A stretch of DNA of 64,000 nucleotides, taken from the NCBI RefSeq assembly GCF_019656215.1, contig NZ_BPLK01000003.1, positions 124,001 through 188,000 on the forward strand. Direction: 5' to 3'. Origin of the DNA: Apilactobacillus zhangqiuensis (lineage in GTDB: Bacteria; Bacillota; Bacilli; Lactobacillales; Lactobacillaceae). Position 1 is the stretch's first letter, and every line of letters begins with the position of its first letter. Below the pieces are notes generated by a model, which saw nothing but the letters and a program-made list of their open reading frames with translations, made no database searches and was not told the DNA's origin. This document shows, one piece after another, positions 36,343 through 46,752 of this stretch. The position numbers and the translations under genes are program-made.

Positions 36343-36835
36343 CTACTTTCCATATTGATTTTTCATACATTCTAATTCTATCAGCAAGTGCAATAGTATT
36401 TCCAGGATAATCAACCAAAACACGGTCGTAGTATCCGCCACCATATCCTAGTCGATTATTATTAGCCATATCAAATGCCATCCCTGGAACAATCAATAAA
36501 TCAATATCATTAATGTCGACCTTTGGGCCATCAAGTGGTTCTGATATACCCATTTTATTAACGAACAGCTCGGTTTCCTCATTGTACTCAATAAAATCCA
36601 TATCGCTTTTACTAATCACTTTAGGCACGTAAACCTTTTTATTTTGGCTAAGGGCCATTTCAATAATTGGATTTGTATCAATCTCAATATCAGTACTTAA
36701 GGTGACACCAACAGAAGACGCATTTATCCACTCATCAGTCTCAAACAACTGATTATATAAATATTGTACATCTTCTATATTATCTAAATTTTTAAGCTTG
36801 TTTAAAATTTCTTTTCTAGCGGCTGATTTATCCAT
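36293..36835 (-). CDS. 5-formyltetrahydrofolate cyclo-ligase
   Basis: The enzyme uses ATP to convert 5-formyl-THF to 5,10-methenyl-THF, returning a dead-end folate to the pool. The 180-residue protein starts with DKSAARKEIL and has the signature VPGMAFDM and LGYGGGYYDRVL, which bind phosphate and folate. In B. subtilis the orthologue is yqgN. It lies just downstream of rpmG, beyond a terminator, and overlaps gluP by 50 bases. Confidence 0.94.
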   Translation of the reverse strand: MDKSAARKEILNKLKNLDNIEDVQYLYNQLFETDEWINASSVGVTLSTDIEIDTNPIIEMALSQNKKVYVPKVISKSDMDFIEYNEETELFVNKMGISEPLDGPKVDINDIDLLIVPGMAFDMANNNRLGYGGGYYDRVLVDYPGNTIALADRIRMYEKSIWKVDDFDQQVETIIHPDFK

Positions 36836-36855
36836 CTATTCACTTCCCAGAATAT

Positions 36856-36888
36856 AAAAAAAGGATTTGGGCCTTTAAACCCGAATCC
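36856..36888 (-). terminator. Intrinsic terminator of rpmG
   Basis: Minus strand: stem GGATTCGGG/CCCAAATCC (one C-A mismatch) followed by TTTTTTT, immediately after the rpmG stop codon. Confidence 0.86.
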
Positions 36889-37038
36889 TTATTTTGTTTC
36901 ACGATGTAATGTAACTTTTCTTTCACGTGGACAGTATTTCTTTAATTCCAAACGATCAGGGTTGTTACGACGACTCTTAGTTGATAAGTAATTACGTTCG
37001 TGACATTCTGTACATTCTAAAGTAATGTGTACTCTCAT
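36889..37038 (-). CDS. rpmG: Ribosomal protein bL33
   Basis: This 49-residue ribosomal protein was found by translating the gap upstream of the cyclo-ligase. It reads [20 protein letters not shown] and ends [17 protein letters not shown]. Three cysteines (CTEC and YC) are present where the zinc form has four (CxxC...CxxC); the last position reads YCPRE, so the zinc site is incomplete. A TTGGAGGTG Shine-Dalgarno site precedes the ATG. It sits beside a class B PBP gene, as rpmGA does beside pbpA in B. subtilis. Confidence 0.94.
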   Translation of the reverse strand: MRVHITLECTECHERNYLSTKSRRNNPDRLELKKYCPRERKVTLHRETK

Positions 37039-37173
37039 CTTAGTTACACCTCCAAGTTAGTTGTATTTTTAATTTTTATATAAACAACTTTCAACTCTTA
37101 ATATATTATCATTTTTTATCCGATTTGACCAGAGTTTATATAAATATTGTTAAGGAAAATTACTTAACAGCAA

Positions 37174-39237
37174 TTATTTCAAGCCACTGTCGGATTGAAC
37201 GTACTTCCAGTAAGCTTGATAAATCTTTTGAGCTAAGTCAATATTATTGCTTTCTGCGTTACTTGGCAAGTTTGGAATTGCAACTACCACTACCACTTGT
37301 GGGTTATCTGAAGGAGCAAATGATCCTAAACTCAAAGTAACGGTTTCAACTGGCTTAGAACCCTTCTTTCCACTTGAGTAGAATGTTTGGGCAGTACCAG
37401 TCTTGGCTGAAATTGATGGTTTAACAGTATTTAAGGTAATACCAGTTCTGTATTGGTTGGTACCATGAACAACCTTGTAGAAACCATCTGTAACAACCTT
37501 TCTTTGGGAAGCAGTCATATCAATCTTGTTTAATACAGTTGGTGTAACGGTGTACTTAACTCGACCTAACTTACCACTCTTGTTTGAAGCACGAATACTT
37601 TGAACAACGTGAGGTTGAATTCTGTATCCACCATTAGCGATAGTAGAAATGTATTGAGCAATTTGCATTGGAGTGTATGCATCGTAGTTACCGTAAGATA
37701 AATCAAGTGCTTTACCAATGTTTGCTGAACCACTTGGACCTTGAATACCCTTTGTTTCACCAGGTAAATCAATTCCAGTGTACACACCTAAACCAAATTG
37801 GTTGAAGTAACCTCTCATGATGTTGAATACGTCTGGATTCATTGTTAATGCTCCACCTTCAACATAATTAAACTTAGCTTCCTTCATCGCTAATTGCATC
37901 ATGTATGAGTTAGATGAAACTTCAAGAGCAGTTGATGCATCAAGAGCAATATCATGGTTACCATCTTGGTTAAACCATGATGCCTTTCTAATTCCACCGG
38001 TTAAGATTGGTTTATCAGTTAAAGTAGAATTAGTTGGTGTAATGACCTTATCCATTAAGGCACCGGAAATCATTGCCCCCTTAACAACAGAACCCATAAC
38101 GATTGAACTATTGATGGTTCCTAGGGCATTTGGAGTTTCCTTACCTGTTTGCGGATCTCGGTTCACACCGGCCAATCCGATAATTCCACCAGTGTTAGGA
38201 TTCATAACAACTGCATAAGCACCAGTTGAATTACCAGTTCCTTGATCAGCTTCTTCAACTAATGATTGAATTTTCTTTTCAAATTCTGAATTGATGGTTA
38301 ATTGAAGGTTGTCACCCTTTTGACCACCATATTGTTTAACGGCTTTATCTAAGCTACCACCCTTAATAAGAGTTTGTGACTTTGAACCACGTAAAGTAGA
38401 TTCGTATTTTTCTTCTAGGTAACTTTGACCAACACTATCGTTTCTAGAATAACCTTCTGCCAACAAAGTATTAATTCTGTCACTTGGTAGCCCAACTTTT
38501 TCAGAAGAAACAGTCCCTACAATACTTTGAATGGCGTTTCCGTTTGGATATTCTCTTGTCCAACTATCACCAATTTGTACACCAGGCATTTCATCTAAAT
38601 GTTCACCAATTTCGGCAATTTCCTTATTAGTAACGTTCGTTGTCTTAATGTATGTAGTTGATAATTGATAAGAACCACTCATTTTTTGGAAGATTTCAGC
38701 TGCATTCTTGGTAGCTTTGTCGGAACTGTAAAGCTTATCATCCATAACCTTTTTAAGTTCTAAAACATATTGTTCGCTAGTGCTTGAACCCTTAGGGAAA
38801 GTAAGACTGTTCGTTACCTTCTTAAGGTTATCAGCATTAGATAAGTAGAAATCCGCTTCTTGACGAGGCGTTAATGATGAGGTGTCGACAGTTAGATACT
38901 TACCTAATGTGTTTGCAATCTTATATAGGTCGGCACTAGTTACAGATAATCCCTTAGTGTATTGAATAGCTTGGTGCGCTTTGTTTCCAACAAGGACACG
39001 ACCGGTAGAATCGTAAATCATCCCTCTTTGGACATTTCCATACTTAACAGAATTATCGGATCTGCTAACTTCGGCTTTATATTGGTTTCCGTTAACAATC
39101 TGTAGGTAACCCAATTGGATTAATAGGATTGCAAACAGTGCTCCAACAACTGTCAGAATAATGTTTAATCTAAATGGTACCTTTGAATTTTCTCCACGAT
39201 TGCCGTGGTGAAATATTTTTTGCAAAAAACTATTCAA
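37174..39237 (-). CDS. Class B penicillin-binding protein (PBP2 type, transpeptidase)
   Basis: This enzyme cross-links peptidoglycan. The 687-residue protein has a short cytoplasmic start, one membrane helix at about 25-45, a PBP dimerisation domain (about 65-300), and a transpeptidase domain. The three catalytic motifs are visible: SVVK at 383-386, SSN at 441-443 and KTG at 612-614. Its place before rpmG matches pbpA in B. subtilis, so a role in cell elongation is likely, but assignment to elongation or division needs comparison. It is divergent from yfhO. Confidence 0.94.
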   Translation of the reverse strand: MNSFLQKIFHHGNRGENSKVPFRLNIILTVVGALFAILLIQLGYLQIVNGNQYKAEVSRSDNSVKYGNVQRGMIYDSTGRVLVGNKAHQAIQYTKGLSVTSADLYKIANTLGKYLTVDTSSLTPRQEADFYLSNADNLKKVTNSLTFPKGSSTSEQYVLELKKVMDDKLYSSDKATKNAAEIFQKMSGSYQLSTTYIKTTNVTNKEIAEIGEHLDEMPGVQIGDSWTREYPNGNAIQSIVGTVSSEKVGLPSDRINTLLAEGYSRNDSVGQSYLEEKYESTLRGSKSQTLIKGGSLDKAVKQYGGQKGDNLQLTINSEFEKKIQSLVEEADQGTGNSTGAYAVVMNPNTGGIIGLAGVNRDPQTGKETPNALGTINSSIVMGSVVKGAMISGALMDKVITPTNSTLTDKPILTGGIRKASWFNQDGNHDIALDASTALEVSSNSYMMQLAMKEAKFNYVEGGALTMNPDVFNIMRGYFNQFGLGVYTGIDLPGETKGIQGPSGSANIGKALDLSYGNYDAYTPMQIAQYISTIANGGYRIQPHVVQSIRASNKSGKLGRVKYTVTPTVLNKIDMTASQRKVVTDGFYKVVHGTNQYRTGITLNTVKPSISAKTGTAQTFYSSGKKGSKPVETVTLSLGSFAPSDNPQVVVVVAIPNLPSNAESNNIDLAQKIYQAYWKYVQSDSGLK

Positions 39238-39350
39238 AACAATCTAACTCCTTAATTATTATATGTTAATCAGTCATTTACTCTGGTTTATTGTATACTA
39301 TAGTAGGTTACTTTATAAGTAATAATTAAAATACATAGGAAGTATTTACT

Positions 39351-41963
39351 ATGATTAATTCAATTAAAAGAATCATAAAAAAACACAGCTTATATTTATT
39401 AAGCTTTTTCATCCCTTTTATTATTATGGCATGTTACTTTGCTTACCGCAATATGTTTCCATTTGGAAATAGTAGTATTTTAACTGTTGACTTAGGTCAA
39501 CAATATGTCGATTTGTTCGCTTATTTTAGACGAACGGTTCTGTCTTTAGACCTACATAGCTTATTATACTCATTTTCAAATGGATATGGTGGAGAAATGA
39601 TTGGAATTTGGGCATATTACCTATTAAGTCCTCTAAACATCATTCTGTTAATCATCCCCGCTAAGTTCATCAACTTTTCTATTCTATTAATAATTTTATT
39701 TAAATATGGTTTATCTGGATTAACCTTTAGCGTTTTCCTTAAACATAAAGGTGTCAAAAAAGATTTAATCATTTTATCAATGGCGGTTGCCTATGCCCTT
39801 AATGGCTGGATGATTGCTAACCAATTAAACGTAATGTGGTTGGATGGTGTTGTCTTGCTTCCCATTATTATCTTGGGAATCGATCAAATACTGAAGAATA
39901 ATAAATATTACCTTTTTATCATTAGTTATACTGCAATGCTAATCATTAACTACTACATTGCATACATGATTACACTATTTTCAATTATTTATGTAATTGG
40001 TAACTTACTAGTCAATGATTCCATTCATCGACGTTTCCGCAAGCTTATCGCAGTTGGCGGAAGCCACATTGTATCATTGTTACTAGCAGCATTTATTTTC
40101 TTGCCAAACTTACTTGAATTAAAAAACGGAAAAGCCGCTTACACTTTATCAACTGTTAAATGGAAGGTCGAATATAATCCATTGAAGATGATTAGTAAAC
40201 TATTTGATGGTAGCTTTAACTTTTCTCAAATGCCGAGTGGTTATCCCAACATTTTTGTTGGATCAATTGTTATCATCGGTTTTCTAATCTTCTTTTGCAA
40301 CAACCAAATTCAGTTAAAACGTCGAATTATGACTTTATTAATTACATTAATACTAGTCGTTTCAATGTTCTTTGAACCACTGGACCTAGTCTGGCATGCA
40401 ATGCAATTTCCAATTTGGTATCCTTATCGTTTTTCATTTATCTTCTGTTTTTGGGTTATATATGTCGCTGCAATCGGTTTGGACAAACAAGTTGAACACA
40501 TTAAGCTAAAAGAAATTCTTATTTCTGGTGTTATCTTATTAGCTGGATTAAGTTACGCAGCTTTAAACATTAATAGTTTTAACTACATGTCGTTAACCAA
40601 ATATCTGATTTCTCTTGCATTCATCGCAATTAGTTTTGTAGTTATTCATGTTTCCAATAAAGATAATAAATACTATCTACTTTGCCTACTAGTTATTACA
40701 GTCGGCGATACTGGATTAAATGCGTTTAACTCATTAAACTCAATTAGTTATGTATCAAACGATGATTACATGAAGTACACTGCTACTTTGAACCGACATG
40801 TTAATGATATTAGGCAAAAGGATAATAGTTTTTATCGTATCAGTAAGGACTTCTATCGAACCAGAGATGATCCGATTGGGTCAAATTTCTATGGTGGTTC
40901 AACATTTTCATCAACGCTAAGAAAATCTACTCCTGACTTCAACCAGAAAGTCGGGAATGCTTATACCACCGGATCAATTGACTATTCAAATGGAACAATT
41001 GTAACTGACTCATTGCTTTCATTTAAATACTTTATCAATACGATTAACTACAACAAAGCCTATCCAATGATTCAAAAGAGCAGCAATCGTTATGACATCG
41101 TCAATAACGACGTTCAAAAAATTGATATTTTCCAAACATTTAAGTCAAACAACTCATTCCCACTTGTTTACACCGCATCCGACAATGCATTTTCAAAAAT
41201 CATTGCTTCGGATCCAATTAAGTATCAAAACTCAATGGTAAAACAGGTAACCGGAAATAATAGCGATGTGTTTAGCGAAAACATGCATTACACTATTCTT
41301 TCTCAAAATACAAACGCAATAACCGGTTTAAACAACCAAGTAATTGCTAAAAACAATCTATTAAAAGATGGTCAAATCACCATTAAGTATCAACACAAAA
41401 AAGGCATGGTTCCATACTTAATTGTTCCCGCATCAATGAATCAGCAAAAATGTATCATTAAGGTAAATGGTGAAGAATTAAATCTACCAAGTGAATTTCA
41501 AAGCACTTTCGTAGTAAGCTTACCAAATAATAAGGATAATCAAATTACCATTAAATTATTAAACGACAAAGTATACACTAACGAGTTTAATATTGCATCC
41601 TTAAACTTACCTAAATTTTTAAATGAAACTAAGGCCATTAGAAAACAAAACAATTACATCAAACTAAACAACAATACTGTTTCAGCTAATATTAACGTAT
41701 CTACAAGGCGTCAAGCAGTAGCGACATCAATTCCATACTCAAACGGTTGGACATTGACCATCGATGGAAAAAAACACCCTATCAAGATAATTAACGATGA
41801 ATTCATTGGATTTGATAATCTTCCTATTGGTAAACATAAAATCAAGTTATCTTTCTATCCAGCTGGATTAAATGCGGGTATATTAATATCATCAATCACA
41901 TTACTATTAATGATTGGATTTTATCTATATACGAAAAAAGATAATAAAAAAGGACTCGTTTAA
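39351..41963 (+). CDS. yfhO: YfhO family large membrane protein
   Basis: YfhO proteins are large polytopic membrane proteins proposed to act in lipoteichoic acid or glycolipid glycosylation. The 870-residue protein has a hydrophobic N-terminal part of about 12 or 13 helices (residues 1-460) and a long, mainly external C-terminal region, closed by one helix near 845-862 and a KKDNKKGLV tail. The conserved DLGQQYVDLF occurs near residue 46. It is the only long plus-strand gene in its area, facing the PBP gene, and ends at a bidirectional terminator that overlaps its stop codon. Substrate not known. Confidence 0.88.
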   Translation: MINSIKRIIKKHSLYLLSFFIPFIIMACYFAYRNMFPFGNSSILTVDLGQQYVDLFAYFRRTVLSLDLHSLLYSFSNGYGGEMIGIWAYYLLSPLNIILLIIPAKFINFSILLIILFKYGLSGLTFSVFLKHKGVKKDLIILSMAVAYALNGWMIANQLNVMWLDGVVLLPIIILGIDQILKNNKYYLFIISYTAMLIINYYIAYMITLFSIIYVIGNLLVNDSIHRRFRKLIAVGGSHIVSLLLAAFIFLPNLLELKNGKAAYTLSTVKWKVEYNPLKMISKLFDGSFNFSQMPSGYPNIFVGSIVIIGFLIFFCNNQIQLKRRIMTLLITLILVVSMFFEPLDLVWHAMQFPIWYPYRFSFIFCFWVIYVAAIGLDKQVEHIKLKEILISGVILLAGLSYAALNINSFNYMSLTKYLISLAFIAISFVVIHVSNKDNKYYLLCLLVITVGDTGLNAFNSLNSISYVSNDDYMKYTATLNRHVNDIRQKDNSFYRISKDFYRTRDDPIGSNFYGGSTFSSTLRKSTPDFNQKVGNAYTTGSIDYSNGTIVTDSLLSFKYFINTINYNKAYPMIQKSSNRYDIVNNDVQKIDIFQTFKSNNSFPLVYTASDNAFSKIIASDPIKYQNSMVKQVTGNNSDVFSENMHYTILSQNTNAITGLNNQVIAKNNLLKDGQITIKYQHKKGMVPYLIVPASMNQQKCIIKVNGEELNLPSEFQSTFVVSLPNNKDNQITIKLLNDKVYTNEFNIASLNLPKFLNETKAIRKQNNYIKLNNNTVSANINVSTRRQAVATSIPYSNGWTLTIDGKKHPIKIINDEFIGFDNLPIGKHKIKLSFYPAGLNAGILISSITLLLMIGFYLYTKKDNKKGLV

Positions 41964-41978
41964 TCGAGTCCTTTTTTA
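41946..41978. terminator. Bidirectional terminator between yfhO and greA
   Basis: AAAAAAGGACTCG pairs with CGAGTCCTTTTTT around a six-base loop that contains the yfhO stop codon. It serves convergent yfhO and greA. Confidence 0.9.
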
Positions 41979-41986
41979 TTATCAAA

Positions 41987-42463
41987 TTATTCAACACTGA
42001 TAATCTTAACTTTCATATCACCAGCAGGAATTTCGATAACTACTTCATCATTTACCTTGTGACCTAATAGGCCTTTAGCAATTGGTGAATCGTTTGAAAT
42101 TTTACCTTCCAATGGATCTGCTTCAGCAGCACCAACGATTTGGTAAGTTTCAGGATCTTCATCTGGTAGTTCTTTAAAAGTAACCTTCTTACCAACGTTG
42201 ACCATATCACTTTCAACGTCGTCATTATCAACAACGTCAGCGTATTGTAGCATGTGCTCTACAGTAGTGATGCGGCTTTCTAGCATACTTTGTTCATTCT
42301 TAGCTGATTCATATTCAGAGTTTTCTGATAAATCACCATAACTTCTGGCAATCTTAATTCTTTCAATGATTTGTGGACGTTGATTTAATCTTAAATCTTC
42401 CAATTCAGCTTCAAGTTTTTGTTTACCTTCGACGGTCATTGGATAGCTTTCATCTTTAGCCAT
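41987..42463 (-). CDS. greA: Transcription elongation factor GreA
   Basis: GreA enters the RNA polymerase secondary channel and stimulates cleavage of backtracked RNA. The 158-residue protein has the coiled coil at about 1-75, with the acidic tip in [14 protein letters not shown], where Asp and Glu coordinate the catalytic metal. The C-terminal FKBP-like domain contains [15 protein letters not shown]. It ends the mltG-udk-greA run, a conserved Gram-positive set, and faces yfhO across a terminator. Confidence 0.96.
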   Translation of the reverse strand: MAKDESYPMTVEGKQKLEAELEDLRLNQRPQIIERIKIARSYGDLSENSEYESAKNEQSMLESRITTVEHMLQYADVVDNDDVESDMVNVGKKVTFKELPDEDPETYQIVGAAEADPLEGKISNDSPIAKGLLGHKVNDEVVIEIPAGDMKVKIISVE

Positions 42464-42485
42464 TATAAACTCTCCTTTAAATTAA

Positions 42486-43160
42486 TTAGATTGTTGTATC
42501 AATATTATTGAATACCTTGTTGTTACCGTGTTTTACCAAGATTGATTGAATCTTAGTTGTTAATAAATCAATCGCAACTTGGTTCTTACCACCTTCTGGG
42601 ACGATGATATCAGCATAACGCTTACTTGGTTCAACAAATTGATTGTACATTGGTCTAACAGTTTCCAAGTATTGTTGGATAACTTCGTCCAATGTTCTAC
42701 CACGTTCCTTGGTATCTCTTTGAATTCTTCTTAAAATACGGATGTCATCGTCTGTATCAACAAACACTTTGATGTCCATTAGATCTCTTAGACGCTTGTC
42801 ATCTAGGATTAAGATTCCTTCAAGAATGATAACGTCACGTGGTTCTTGAGTAACTGTTTCAGTACTACGATTTAATTTAGTGTAGTCATAAACCGGTTTT
42901 TCAATTGCTTCATAGTTTAGAAGCTTATTTAAATGTTCTAGTAATAAGTCACTATCAAAAGCTAATGGATGATCGTAGTTAGTTTCTTCTCTTTCAGCCA
43001 TTGTCTTATGTGATTGATCCTTGTAGTAAGAATCTTGTTGCAAAATCATAATTGAATGACCCAATAGTTGGTTAAAAATGGCACGACTAACAGTAGTTTT
43101 ACCACTACCTGAACCACCAGTAACACCAATAACAACGGGACGCTTTTTCTTTTCTACCAT
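42486..43160 (-). CDS. udk: Uridine kinase
   Basis: Udk phosphorylates uridine and cytidine in pyrimidine salvage. The 224-residue protein has the P-loop [14 protein letters not shown] at 12-25, the DSYYKDQ segment, and the substrate motif NYDHPLAFD. It starts 21 bases after mltG ends and precedes greA by 22, the same order as in B. subtilis (yrrL-udk-greA). Confidence 0.95.
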   Translation of the reverse strand: MVEKKKRPVVIGVTGGSGSGKTTVSRAIFNQLLGHSIMILQQDSYYKDQSHKTMAEREETNYDHPLAFDSDLLLEHLNKLLNYEAIEKPVYDYTKLNRSTETVTQEPRDVIILEGILILDDKRLRDLMDIKVFVDTDDDIRILRRIQRDTKERGRTLDEVIQQYLETVRPMYNQFVEPSKRYADIIVPEGGKNQVAIDLLTTKIQSILVKHGNNKVFNNIDTTI

Positions 43161-43181
43161 AATAATCTCTCCATAACCGAT

Positions 43182-44321
43182 TTATCTCATAACACTATCA
43201 TTGCCGATTAAGTCATCGACATCTTTATCATCATTATAATACTTAACCTTCTTATCATTCATATTAACACTATATGCTAAATAAAAAGTAGTCATATCCT
43301 TAGGATTCAAAATTGAATCTAGCGATTTAACCGTTGGGTTATTAATTGGGCTAGGTGGGAATCCTGTATTTTTATACAAATTGTAAGGAGTTGAAGCATT
43401 ATAATCTTTCTTTGAAAGTTTTTGTCCAGAAACTTTACCATTAGCATACCTAATAGAAGATTGTACTTCAAGAGGTAAATTGCTATTTAGACGATTATAT
43501 AATATTCCCGCAATCTTTTCTTGCTCTTTTTTATCAACATGATTGTGTTCGATAAATGAAGCCAAAGTAATTGCTTCATCGACTGTTAGGTTTTGTTTCT
43601 TTATTTCCTTGAAATATGGACTAAATTCATAATTGGTTTTAGCAACCATTTGGCTAACAATTTGTTTTAAACTCACATTTTTTTGTGAATTGTATGTTGC
43701 TGGATATAGGTATCCTTCCAACACATACTTTCTATTCTTAGCCTTAAATGCAGAATCTAAAAGCTTAGGATATTTTTCCTTCAACTGATTCAAGAAGTCC
43801 TTATCTTTCATTAAATTCTTGAAGTCATCACTGGAATATTGACTGCTTTGTTCTACCGATTGGGCAATTTCATCGATGTTATCACCCTCGCGAACAAGTA
43901 ATCGGCCATATTTACCTTGTAGTGGTTGAGCTGACCCACCTTTTTTCAATTTATCGGCAATCTTTTGCAAACTCATTGAAGGTGAAAGTTCATAGTAACC
44001 CGCCTTTAGACCTGAATAGTTGTGACTATTTACAAAATAGTCGAATACTAGACCACTTTTAACAATTTTATTGTCTTGTAAGATTGATCCAATTTTCTTA
44101 TCGGAAGCACCCATTGGGATTCGAACTTGGATTAATTCTTTATCCTTAGGATTCAATGGTTTTAGTGATTCTTTAACATATTGATGTCCAAGAATAAATA
44201 TGAAAACCCCTAAAACTATTAAGATGGCGATAATACTTAGTGAAATCTTTTTGCCTAGATTAGTGTGCTTCTTTTCGAAATCATTGGAGTTCTTTTCTTC
44301 ATTCAAATCAGTTTCCTCCAT
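43182..44321 (-). CDS. mltG: Endolytic murein transglycosylase MltG
   Basis: MltG cuts nascent glycan strands inside the chain and sets their length. The 379-residue protein has a cytoplasmic N-terminus, one membrane helix (about 27-45), a LysM-like subdomain and the YceG catalytic domain. Glu258 in ITLASFIEHN is at the position of the catalytic Glu. The usual QSDPTVxYA motif reads VQSSIRYA here, so the Asp is replaced by Ser. The C-terminal PTVKSLDSILNPKD motif is intact. It follows pheT by 7 bases. Confidence 0.93.
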   Translation of the reverse strand: MEETDLNEEKNSNDFEKKHTNLGKKISLSIIAILIVLGVFIFILGHQYVKESLKPLNPKDKELIQVRIPMGASDKKIGSILQDNKIVKSGLVFDYFVNSHNYSGLKAGYYELSPSMSLQKIADKLKKGGSAQPLQGKYGRLLVREGDNIDEIAQSVEQSSQYSSDDFKNLMKDKDFLNQLKEKYPKLLDSAFKAKNRKYVLEGYLYPATYNSQKNVSLKQIVSQMVAKTNYEFSPYFKEIKKQNLTVDEAITLASFIEHNHVDKKEQEKIAGILYNRLNSNLPLEVQSSIRYANGKVSGQKLSKKDYNASTPYNLYKNTGFPPSPINNPTVKSLDSILNPKDMTTFYLAYSVNMNDKKVKYYNDDKDVDDLIGNDSVMR

Positions 44322-44328
44322 TTAAAAA

Positions 44329-46740
44329 TTAACGTATTTCTACATTGAATTCTTTTTCTAGATTTCTTTGCACTTTTTCCATTGCATTATTTACATCATC
44401 ATCAACCAAAGTATCATGCTTGTTTTGGAATGTTAATGAGTATGCTAATGATTTTTTGTCTTCAGGAACGTGTTCACCCTCGTATAAGTCAAACAACTTA
44501 ACATCTACCAAGTATGCTCCACCACGTTTTTCAATGACCTTAACGATTGAATCATTTTCAACGTCCTTGTCAATTAACATTGCGATATCACGCTTAATTG
44601 AAGGGTATTTTGAAACTAGTTCGTAGCTTTGTTCCTTCTTAGGTAGGTCGATAATGGTTTGTAGGTTTAAATCAAAGACATAAGTTTCATTAATCTTAAA
44701 TTGCTTTGCAATCTTTGGATGAACTTGTCCAACAAAACCAACGTAGTGACCATGAACAAAGATGTCAGCTGTTCTACCTGGATGCATTTCTGGATAAGTT
44801 GCATTAGCAACGTAACTAATTTCACCATTTAGGCCAATTGTTTCCAAGTATTCGTTAACGATTCCCTTAATTTGGTAGAAATCAACGTTTTTAGCAGGTT
44901 GATTCCATGAATTATCAACTAATGAACCAGTCATTGCACCTGCTAAATGTTCAATTTCATCTGGTTTAACGACATCTTCGTTTTCCTTGTAGAATACACG
45001 ACCTTGTTCATATAGAGACACGTTATCCACTTTTCTAGCCTTGTTGTAAGCAATATCGTCTAATAATCCTGAAACCAGGTTCATTCTCAAGGTAGTATGA
45101 TCACTACTCATTGGGTAGCTTAAATCAGTTTGAGCTGATTGTCCCATCATAAACATTTTAGCCTTTTCTTCGGTGGTCAATGCATATGAAATCGCATGAG
45201 TTAAACCAAGACCTTCTAGAATGTGACGACTGTCTCTGATTAATTGTTGTTGTTCATTTAGTCCACCAGTTGTCATCGTAGTAGTTGGTAAAGTACTTGG
45301 TAAGTTATCGTATCCATAAATTCTAGCAACTTCTTCAATTAAGTCAGCTTGGATATGGATATCACCACGTCTAGTTGGAACAGTTACAACTAAATCGTCA
45401 CCAGTTGCTTTAACACCAAAGCCAAGTCTTTCAAAGATATCAGTTACTTCTTGAACACTTAGTTTCATACCAAGAACATGGTTAATACGTGCAACTGAGA
45501 TTTCGATAACAGCAGGCTTTGCTTCATACTTACTACCAACTAGAACATCGTTAGTTACTGAGCCATTAGCAATTTCTCTTGCCATTTCACTAGCTGAAGA
45601 TAATACATCTTCAACAGCCATTGGGTCTACACCACGTTCAAAACGTTGTGAAGCTTCAGTATGGATAACGTGTTTTCTAGCCATTTTTCTAACTTTAATT
45701 GGATCAAAGATTGCGCATTCAAATAATACATTTTTGGTATCAGCGGTAATTGAACTATCCATACCACCAATTACACCAGCCATTGCGATTGGACCATTAT
45801 CATCAGCAACTACTAAATCATTTGAATCTAATTCAACTTCATTTTCATCTAAAGTAGTAATTTTTTCACCGTCATTAGCGTATCTAACTGATACTTTGCC
45901 AGAAAGTTTGTCTAAATCGTATGCGTGCATTGGTTGACCAAACTTAAGCATTGAATAGTTTGTAATATCAACAATGTTGTTTACTGGTTTAATACCCGCA
46001 TTCCAAAGTCTAACTTGCATCCATAGTGGACTTGGTTTTACTTCAACATCGTTAACAACACGGTTTAAGTAAGTCCAAGCAATTTCTTCATTAACATCGC
46101 TTTGAATTTGATCTGAGGTCAACTTTTCTGAAGTTTCACTAACCTTGTCTAAATCAAATTTAGCAGGTTTGTTGTAAATAGCAGATAAATCATGAACTGT
46201 TCCGTAAATGCTAAGCATGTCACCACGGTTAGGAGTTACATCTAAATCAATTAGTGCGTCATCCATACCAAGATACTTGTAAACATCGTCACCTAAAGTA
46301 GCATCTTCAGGTAAGAAGTAGATTCCATCGGCCCATTCCTTAGGAACAACATCCTTAGGGTAACCAATTTCATCTAATGCACAAAGCATCCCATTGGATT
46401 GAATTCCACGCATCTTTGATTTTTTGATTTTCATGTTATCAGCAACTCTGGCACCAGATAATGCAGTGATAACATTTTTGCCTACTTGAGCATTAGGAGC
46501 TCCACAGACAATTTGTACTGGTTCATCTTCTCCAACATCAACTTGGCAAATGTGTAAGTGATCTGAATCTGGATGGTCTTCCATTTCCACAATCTTACCT
46601 ACAACGATTTTTTTAAGTCCATCGCTAGGTTTGATAACAGAGTCAACTTCGACTGATGAACGTTCAATTTTTTCGGCTAATTCGTCAGCAGGAATATCTA
46701 GGTCAATGTATTCCTTTAGCCAATTGTATGAAATTTTCAT
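44329..46740 (-). CDS. pheT: Phenylalanyl-tRNA synthetase beta subunit
   Basis: PheT forms the (alpha-beta)2 synthetase with PheS, binding tRNA-Phe and editing mischarged tyrosine. The 803-residue protein is full length: N-terminal tRNA-binding OB domain (HICQVDVGEDEPVQIVCGAP, about residue 65), the B3/B4 editing domain, B5, a synthetase-like core and the C-terminal anticodon-binding fold ending in YSLTFQNKHDTLVDDDVN. It starts 12 bases after pheS ends and shares its T-box leader. Confidence 0.97.
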   Translation of the reverse strand: MKISYNWLKEYIDLDIPADELAEKIERSSVEVDSVIKPSDGLKKIVVGKIVEMEDHPDSDHLHICQVDVGEDEPVQIVCGAPNAQVGKNVITALSGARVADNMKIKKSKMRGIQSNGMLCALDEIGYPKDVVPKEWADGIYFLPEDATLGDDVYKYLGMDDALIDLDVTPNRGDMLSIYGTVHDLSAIYNKPAKFDLDKVSETSEKLTSDQIQSDVNEEIAWTYLNRVVNDVEVKPSPLWMQVRLWNAGIKPVNNIVDITNYSMLKFGQPMHAYDLDKLSGKVSVRYANDGEKITTLDENEVELDSNDLVVADDNGPIAMAGVIGGMDSSITADTKNVLFECAIFDPIKVRKMARKHVIHTEASQRFERGVDPMAVEDVLSSASEMAREIANGSVTNDVLVGSKYEAKPAVIEISVARINHVLGMKLSVQEVTDIFERLGFGVKATGDDLVVTVPTRRGDIHIQADLIEEVARIYGYDNLPSTLPTTTMTTGGLNEQQQLIRDSRHILEGLGLTHAISYALTTEEKAKMFMMGQSAQTDLSYPMSSDHTTLRMNLVSGLLDDIAYNKARKVDNVSLYEQGRVFYKENEDVVKPDEIEHLAGAMTGSLVDNSWNQPAKNVDFYQIKGIVNEYLETIGLNGEISYVANATYPEMHPGRTADIFVHGHYVGFVGQVHPKIAKQFKINETYVFDLNLQTIIDLPKKEQSYELVSKYPSIKRDIAMLIDKDVENDSIVKVIEKRGGAYLVDVKLFDLYEGEHVPEDKKSLAYSLTFQNKHDTLVDDDVNNAMEKVQRNLEKEFNVEIR

Positions 46741-46752
46741 TAGTATCTCTCC

